From positions 1 to 42,330 of the IMG/VR virus record IMGVR_UViG_3300010397_000027: a DNA stretch of 42,330 bases; one strand, written 5' to 3'. The notes under the pieces were generated by a model. The model did not search any database. It was not told the DNA's origin and saw nothing but the letters and a program-made list of their open reading frames with translations. This DNA is from a virus. This document shows positions 38,401-42,330 of the stretch, one piece after another. The translations under genes were made by a program, and so were the position numbers. Every line of letters starts with the position of its first letter. Within the stretch, counting starts at the first letter, position 1.

Positions 38401-38559
38401 CTAATCTCCTGTATGTTCTACTAATTCTTTTAGTTTTTTGGTTATAATTAATTGAGATTCTAACATAGCAATTAAACAATCAAGAACATTTGGTACACCA
38501 CCAAATTTATACATATTTTGTGTATTAACTTTAAATTCTGCTTCATTTTGATAGTCCAT
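38401..38559 (-). CDS. hypothetical protein, 52 aa
   Basis: I start at MDYQNEAEFKVNTQNMYKF (38557-38559), after AGAGGTCTAAC. A helix (LDCLIAMLESQLIITKKLKEL) is at the end. No family recognised. Confidence 0.6.
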   Translation of the reverse strand: MDYQNEAEFKVNTQNMYKFGGVPNVLDCLIAMLESQLIITKKLKELVEHTGD

Positions 38560-38560
38560 G

Positions 38561-39001
38561 TTAGACCTCTTGATATTCTTTATATTTTGGTACTTCAAGA
38601 TGCGGAAAATCTTTAATTGATTTCCAATCGCCACCCCAAGTTAAACTATATCTTTTGGCTATTTCTCTAAGTGGATAATACCACTTTTCGTCCCAAAGAT
38701 ATTTGCCAGTTTGGTTATCAACTACCGCCACATCTATAGCTCGGCTAGGATAATAATTATGAGCACCGACCAACTCACTACCATTAACATTAGTAACAAT
38801 TTTTGCTTTATCTTGGACATACCATTTTCCATCCGTACCCATTGTTCGGCCTTGCTTATATAGTTCAAACTGCTCTCTTGGCGTTCGGTGTGTGGTAGTA
38901 AGCGCGAGATACTTTCCAGGACTCGCCTCAATAAAATCACGTTTTATCTCCTCCCATTTATCACGAATATATTTACATGAATCTTCAATTTCTCTACTCA
39001 T
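38561..39001 (-). CDS. M15-type peptidase, probable endolysin
   Basis: The 146-aa protein has THRTPREQFELYKQGRTMG, then GSELVGAHNYYPSRAIDVAV (H and D of the SxHxxGxAxD-type zinc site, in the form GAHNYYPSRAID) and GGDWKSIKDFPHLEVPK with the final HLE ligand. This is the peptidoglycan LD-/DD-carboxypeptidase fold of phage endolysins. There is no signal peptide, so a holin is needed. It would cut cell wall peptide stems at lysis. Confidence 0.82.
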   Translation of the reverse strand: MSREIEDSCKYIRDKWEEIKRDFIEASPGKYLALTTTHRTPREQFELYKQGRTMGTDGKWYVQDKAKIVTNVNGSELVGAHNYYPSRAIDVAVVDNQTGKYLWDEKWYYPLREIAKRYSLTWGGDWKSIKDFPHLEVPKYKEYQEV

Positions 39002-39096
39002 TATCGACCCCTTGTTAAAAAATTATACACATCTCGTCTAAAATCATTCCATAAAACTGAAATCAATGCCTTAATCCAACCTTTAGGACAAACCAT
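39001..39096 (-). CDS. tiny basic protein, 31 aa
   Basis: ATG (39094-39096) follows the previous stop directly, and the stop overlaps the endolysin start (TAATG). The product (VCPKGWIKALISVLWNDFRR...) is amphipathic and basic, like a short membrane-active peptide. Confidence 0.45.
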   Translation of the reverse strand: MVCPKGWIKALISVLWNDFRRDVYNFLTRGR

Positions 39097-39285
39097 TTAA
39101 GAACCTGTTTTCTTACTAAGAACATTAACTCTAGCTTCCATTAAACGAACTTCAGCCATTAGTCGGCCAATGCGCTCTTCATAGTCATGAGCGGCATCTT
39201 CCCATCCTTCAGTGTATCCAGTATTACGACCATCACTGAATCCTGCTTCATATCCAAGACCATAACTATCATCATCTATCATCAT
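39097..39285 (-). CDS. hypothetical protein, 62 aa
   Basis: The Gly/Asp/Glu-rich N-terminal part (YGLGYEAGFSDGRNTGYTEG) resembles small phage proteins with repeated GxxxG. The rest is a coiled coil (ERIGRLMAEVRLMEARVNVL). It overlaps the upstream gene by ATGA. Confidence 0.6.
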   Translation of the reverse strand: MMIDDDSYGLGYEAGFSDGRNTGYTEGWEDAAHDYEERIGRLMAEVRLMEARVNVLSKKTGS

Positions 39286-39497
39286 TGTGGTAATACTCCT
39301 GTTTGTTTATAGACTTTTTTAGCAAATTTAATTAATGATCGACCTTCATCACAAATATATTGAAAGTTATAACGAAGAAGAGGTTCACCAAATGGGTTTT
39401 TTAATGGTTTTGCGTGAGTCACAAAACGATATGATCGTTCTGCATTAGCCTCTTTCTTCATTACCCTTCTAATTTGTTTAATTTTACTTTGACGCAT
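39282..39497 (-). CDS. hypothetical basic protein, 71 aa
   Basis: The product (MRQSKIKQIRRVMKKEANAE... then CDEGRSLIKFAKKVYK) is basic with two helices and a short beta part. It may bind nucleic acid. No family recognised. Confidence 0.6.
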   Translation of the reverse strand: MRQSKIKQIRRVMKKEANAERSYRFVTHAKPLKNPFGEPLLRYNFQYICDEGRSLIKFAKKVYKQTGVLPQ

Positions 39498-39690
39498 CTT
39501 GAGTTTCTGGTAGCTCGTAATTAGACAATAAGTGCTTTGATAACGCCAAAACGCCTAACTGTTGTTGAATTTGAGCTTGTAATTTAACAACTTGTTCTTG
39601 TGCTTGTTTGATAATATCTTCAGCAGTTTTAACTTGTTTAACTAAAACAGCCTTATCAAATACTTCTAATACTTTATCCTTTTCGCCCAT
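39484..39690 (-). CDS. coiled-coil protein, 68 aa
   Basis: One long helix (EDIIKQAQEQVVKLQAQIQQ) with a short acidic end. It lies just after the serine protease gene and overlaps it by 17 bp. Confidence 0.6.
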   Translation of the reverse strand: MGEKDKVLEVFDKAVLVKQVKTAEDIIKQAQEQVVKLQAQIQQQLGVLALSKHLLSNYELPETQDASK

Positions 39691-40456
39691 AAGTCCTCCA
39701 ATATTTATAATTAAATTTAGGAAATGCTTTATCTAATCCTCGATAACGAGTTAAAAACTCAATAATCTGTCCCGATTGAACACTAAATCCTGCTCCCGTA
39801 AAAATTGGTGCATTAACGGGTGGAATAATAAAACTGTTAATTCCAACAAGTTCACCTTTAAGATTAAAGAGTGGTCCACCACTATTACCAGGATTAATAA
39901 AAGCATCACTTTGTGTGACATTATATCCTTCTTTAAAGTCGCGGTTTAAAGCACTAATAATACCATGAGTCACAGAAAAGTCTAAACCTAATGGGTTACC
40001 AACTGCAATAACCTCTTGACCAACTCGAAGTTTTCTTGGATCAGCAAGCCGAGCATAATTAGGAGTTAAATCATTTATATAAAGTAAGGCTAAATCTCTA
40101 CTAGTCTCACTAAAAAGAAGTTCAGCTCTATATGAGTATCCAGTATAAGTTTCAATATCAATAGCTTTAACAACTCCATGATTAAAAAGATGAGCACAAG
40201 TAAGAATGTGACCATTAGGACTAATAAATACACCGGCTCCAAGGTATCTGACTGTAGCAGTAGACTTTTTAATGTCTAATCCTTTTTGAGTAATAGTGAA
40301 TTGAAGTTCTTCAACAACTGCCGTAACTTGAACCATTGCTGTTTTTTGTACAGATTGTTCAGCAACTTTAACGAATCGTTCAGTTGAAGCACATCCCGAT
40401 AAAACTCCAACAATTAAACCCAATGCCGCTAATTTAAACCGCTTTGTAAGTGTCAT
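39674..40456 (-). CDS. lipoprotein trypsin-like serine protease (HtrA/DegP-like)
   Basis: I start at MTLTKRFKLAALGL (40454-40456), the second of two adjacent ATGs, because the first is too close to the GGAGA site. The signal has lipobox LSGC (lipidated Cys near 22). The catalytic triad reads ILTCAHLF (His89), SRDLALLY (Asp121) and NPGNSGGPLF (Ser182), with GNPLGLDFSVTHGIIS between. There is no PDZ domain. It is the HtrA fold, expected in the periplasm attached to a membrane. A phage-coded version could modify host envelope proteins, resist superinfection or aid lysis. Confidence 0.85.
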   Translation of the reverse strand: MTLTKRFKLAALGLIVGVLSGCASTERFVKVAEQSVQKTAMVQVTAVVEELQFTITQKGLDIKKSTATVRYLGAGVFISPNGHILTCAHLFNHGVVKAIDIETYTGYSYRAELLFSETSRDLALLYINDLTPNYARLADPRKLRVGQEVIAVGNPLGLDFSVTHGIISALNRDFKEGYNVTQSDAFINPGNSGGPLFNLKGELVGINSFIIPPVNAPIFTGAGFSVQSGQIIEFLTRYRGLDKAFPKFNYKYWRTYGRKG

Positions 40457-40667
40457 CATTCTCTCCTTTTCTCACTAACTTCCTATTTTTAATCCAGATT
40501 AATAAACTATTCAATACTCCAATGGCAATATAGAATTGAGTTCGTCGCCAAACTCTCCATTTAGAAGTTGACTCAAACTGATACCAATAGCCATTACGAA
40601 TTGCTAGCAAATCATGAACAGTAAGAACTTGATCATATTCAAATACAGGCCGTGGATCAATACTCAT
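40434..40667 (-). CDS. membrane-associated protein, 77 aa
   Basis: A soluble N-terminal half (FEYDQVLTVHDLLAIRNGYW) is followed by a hydrophobic segment (FYIAIGVLNSLLIWI) and a basic/acidic tail. It directly precedes the serine protease gene and overlaps it, so the two may act together at the envelope. Start shares one base with the previous stop. Confidence 0.65.
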   Translation of the reverse strand: MSIDPRPVFEYDQVLTVHDLLAIRNGYWYQFESTSKWRVWRRTQFYIAIGVLNSLLIWIKNRKLVRKGENDDTYKAV

Positions 40668-41347
40668 TATAGTCTACCTCCCTTCCAATTAAATCCGCAT
40701 TTAGTACAAACCATGCGTCTATATTGATTCTGTGCTGTAGCCCTAAGTCCTTTAGAATGAGCACGACCTCCACAAACTCTACACACTGATTCATCTCGAC
40801 TAACAATACTCCGAGGATGTTGATCCCAAACAGCCTTAATATGGTTATATACCCATTCAAGAACCAAAACATCCATTTTACAATGATGAGCAATATATTT
40901 TAGTGCTTTCCTGTCTCCTGCACTTGCATCAATCCATAAATTAAAGTCAATTGCAGTTTTCTCATAAGGACAATGTAAAGCCTTTAAAATGGCATCAAGT
41001 CGATTAGAGTGGAATTTAAGACGTTTCTTAGCAATACGCCAAGTATCAACTTGTTGTACAACTGGCATAGGTTTCATGCCATGAATTAATCGACGAGTTT
41101 GAAGAAATGGAATATCGTAATATTGACCAAAATGATGAACCACAATATCAGCCTCACTAAAAATTGGCTCGAAGGCTTTTAGTAATTCTCTGTCATCGGT
41201 AGTTTTAGATCCTGGATGGGTGCTTAAATCTAATACCTTTGCTGTTTTTTCATGCGCCCATTTATATCCAATTGCTAATGTATATCCAACTGATGCTGAA
41301 AGATTACTAGCTTCAATATCAAGGAAAAGTATCTTAAGCTGACTCAT
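40667..41347 (-). CDS. 3'-5' exonuclease (RNase H-like) with zinc ribbon
   Basis: I start at MSQLKILFLDIEASN (41345-41347), after AAAGGAGCCACAA. The 226-aa protein has D10-I-E12 (Exo I), HHFGQYYDIPFLQTRR (Exo II) and HHCKMDVLVLEWVY (Exo III), as in the YprB/DnaQ-like exonucleases. A C-terminal zinc ribbon has CRVCGG and CTKCGF. It may trim RNA or DNA ends, possibly with the RNA ligase gene it overlaps by 14 bp. Confidence 0.8.
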   Translation of the reverse strand: MSQLKILFLDIEASNLSASVGYTLAIGYKWAHEKTAKVLDLSTHPGSKTTDDRELLKAFEPIFSEADIVVHHFGQYYDIPFLQTRRLIHGMKPMPVVQQVDTWRIAKKRLKFHSNRLDAILKALHCPYEKTAIDFNLWIDASAGDRKALKYIAHHCKMDVLVLEWVYNHIKAVWDQHPRSIVSRDESVCRVCGGRAHSKGLRATAQNQYRRMVCTKCGFNWKGGRL

Positions 41348-41924
41348 TTGTGGCTCCTTTTGGTTTTTCATCTCCATCTATTGTCTTTTTAAACATAACT
41401 CCTGCGGCCTTATGATAAATTACAATACCTTCTGGTTTCATAAATCCAGGAGCAGCATAACTACCATTGCTTACCAGCCTTTGTAGAATTCTGTCAATTT
41501 CTCCTGTACCGAATTCTCCCTCCCATAATTTAGGGACAATAAATACGCATTGTGGCAATTCAACCAAATCTTTCGGAACTCGAAATAAACTAAACCGACG
41601 TTCAAATAATCCATATCCCCTCTGTATACCTAAACCCCACCACTCTCCAAAATGAGTACCGTCTCCAAGTTTAAGCAGCTCTTCTTTATTTTGATCCACC
41701 CAACGAGCAAATCCAAAATTATCACTTTGCAAATTGATAAACCGATTGCGACTCCCAACTGATACTATTTGGCCATCTTTGATTGTCAACTGAGCATTTG
41801 ACCCATCAATTTTTTCAGTAATTATACACTCTCTAGATAGTCTAGCAATTTTAGGAAATGATCTAAATTCTTGTACTTGAGGTAACTCAGATTCTATTCT
41901 TTCTGGTATATTTATTTCATTCAT
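41334..41924 (-). CDS. RNA ligase (Rnl2/DRB0094-like)
   Basis: The 196-aa protein has the adenylylation motif TEKIDGSNAQL (nucleotidyl Lys38), RNRF near 60, GEWWGLGIQRGYG (motif IIIa-like), EGIVIYHK (motif IV) and MFKKTID (motif V). This is the core nucleotidyltransferase fold of RNA ligases; no OB or C-terminal domain is present. It seals RNA breaks, perhaps made by host anticodon nucleases. No polynucleotide kinase was found, so 3'-end healing must come from elsewhere. Confidence 0.82.
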   Translation of the reverse strand: MNEINIPERIESELPQVQEFRSFPKIARLSRECIITEKIDGSNAQLTIKDGQIVSVGSRNRFINLQSDNFGFARWVDQNKEELLKLGDGTHFGEWWGLGIQRGYGLFERRFSLFRVPKDLVELPQCVFIVPKLWEGEFGTGEIDRILQRLVSNGSYAAPGFMKPEGIVIYHKAAGVMFKKTIDGDEKPKGATNESA

Positions 41925-42055
41925 GGTTGCGAGTCCTCCATCACATCTTCAATATAATCACACAAAATACAAGCGAAACATTGGTATCCATGCGCTGCAA
42001 GAACAAATTGAAGTTTATGCTCGATCCCTGGTGCTATACATTGTTCTTCTTGCAT
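41921..42055 (-). CDS. small Cys-rich protein, 44 aa
   Basis: ATG at 42053-42055 after AAAAGGAGAAAATC; the stop overlaps the RNA ligase start by ATGA. The product (MQEEQCIAPGIEHKLQFVL..., then CFACILCD) has four Cys residues that could form a zinc site. It starts inside the end of the HNH gene. Confidence 0.65.
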   Translation of the reverse strand: MQEEQCIAPGIEHKLQFVLAAHGYQCFACILCDYIEDVMEDSQP

Positions 42056-42330
42056 GATTTTCTCCTTTTATTCTCCTCAGCGGTCTTACTTCTATGACAC
42101 CCTTTACACAAGACTTGCAGTTTCTCCGTAGACACAAACAATCTGTCTCTATAATCATCCCAGGAACCCGACCACTTTTTTCCTGGTTCCACCACTGGCT
42201 CAATATGATCGACCTGTTTTTCGGATCGTTCAACAAGATTTCCACAAGCCTTGCACCTATATCGTAATCCAGTAGGGAGTTTTTCTTCCGAGATCTTAAC
42301 TGCATCTCTATAGGCGGTGCTCCATCGAAA
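42034..42330 (-). CDS. HNH endonuclease, C-terminal part (continues at 192)
   Basis: This is the downstream part of the gene that starts at 192. The reading frame leaves base 1 and re-enters at 42207 through the repeated 123 bases. It holds the CKAC, VDHIEPV and LCKGCHRSK motifs and ends with the TAG at 42034-42036. Joined length is 121 residues. The long minus-strand frame at 42015-42305 beginning MQLRSRKK is a different frame and is discarded. Confidence 0.85.
   Translation of the reverse strand, partial: FRWSTAYRDAVKISEEKLPTGLRYRCKACGNLVERSEKQVDHIEPVVEPGKKWSGSWDDYRDRLFVSTEKLQVLCKGCHRSKTAEENKRRKSCKKNNV
42208..42330. repeat. terminal direct repeat, right copy (assembly overlap)
   Basis: Identical to bases 1-123. 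Removing one copy gives a unique length of 42,207 bp and restores the HNH gene. Confidence 0.95.

Noticed and set aside
42015-42305. Minus-strand frame of 96 aa (MQLRSRKK...) near the right end
   Set aside because: It is in another frame of the HNH gene, whose motifs and full-length joined frame are clear.
1-42330. CRISPR arrays, integrase or attachment sites
   Set aside because: No regularly spaced direct repeats and no tyrosine or serine recombinase motif were seen on either strand.

Overview
This window is a complete or near-complete genome of a tailed double-stranded DNA phage of podovirus type. The first 123 bases recur exactly as the last 123 bases, and an HNH endonuclease gene reads through that join in frame. 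The unit is therefore a circular or circularly assembled molecule of about 42,207 bp. It is AT-rich. It has no integrase, excisionase or recognisable lysogeny repressor, so a lytic lifestyle is inferred. Two lipoprotein signal peptides with lipoboxes, an HtrA-like protease and strong Shine-Dalgarno sites point to a Gram-negative host that uses SD-led translation. I cannot name the host.

The genome has two transcription blocks that diverge from a control region at about 13,380-13,700. The leftward block runs from 13,376 down to 1, crosses the join, and continues from 42,207 down to 35,558 (about 20 kb). It starts with a dense array of very small genes, many linked by ATGA or TAATG overlaps and many with strong SD sites. 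It then carries a secreted collagen-like protein, a small HExxH protease, a 3D-domain protein, a sigma-region-4-like HTH protein, a holin and endonuclease VII. Next comes the replication set: an ssDNA-binding-like protein, a PD-(D/E)XK exonuclease, a primase-polymerase/RepA-type helicase fusion, a nucleoside deoxyribosyltransferase-like protein, a dATP/dGTP pyrophosphohydrolase, a LAGLIDADG homing endonuclease, DNA polymerase I and an HNH nuclease. Past the join lie an RNA ligase, a second 3'-5' exonuclease with a zinc ribbon, a lipoprotein trypsin-like protease, an M15 peptidase (probable endolysin), a protein tyrosine phosphatase-like protein and more tiny membrane proteins.

The rightward block (13,700-35,561) is the virion block: small and large terminase with tiny basic genes between them, portal, scaffold, an N4-gp56-type major capsid protein, a long cassette of beta-rich virion or fibre proteins, head-tail adaptor, a very large nozzle/tail-hub protein, three probable ejection proteins and an XhlA-like membrane protein. 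The two blocks converge at 35,558-35,561 with a 3-bp overlap of stop codons.

The most interesting signals are: a 13-bp palindrome lying exactly between the -35 and -10 of the leftward promoter, with a near-copy at 36,162; an AGCGA repeat cluster ahead of the small terminase; hairpins flanking the major capsid gene; a phage HtrA-like lipoprotein; a secreted collagen-like protein; a homing endonuclease fitted between two nucleotide/DNA metabolism genes; and more than twenty tiny genes in the leftward array. All protein calls come from reading motifs by eye; no database search was possible.
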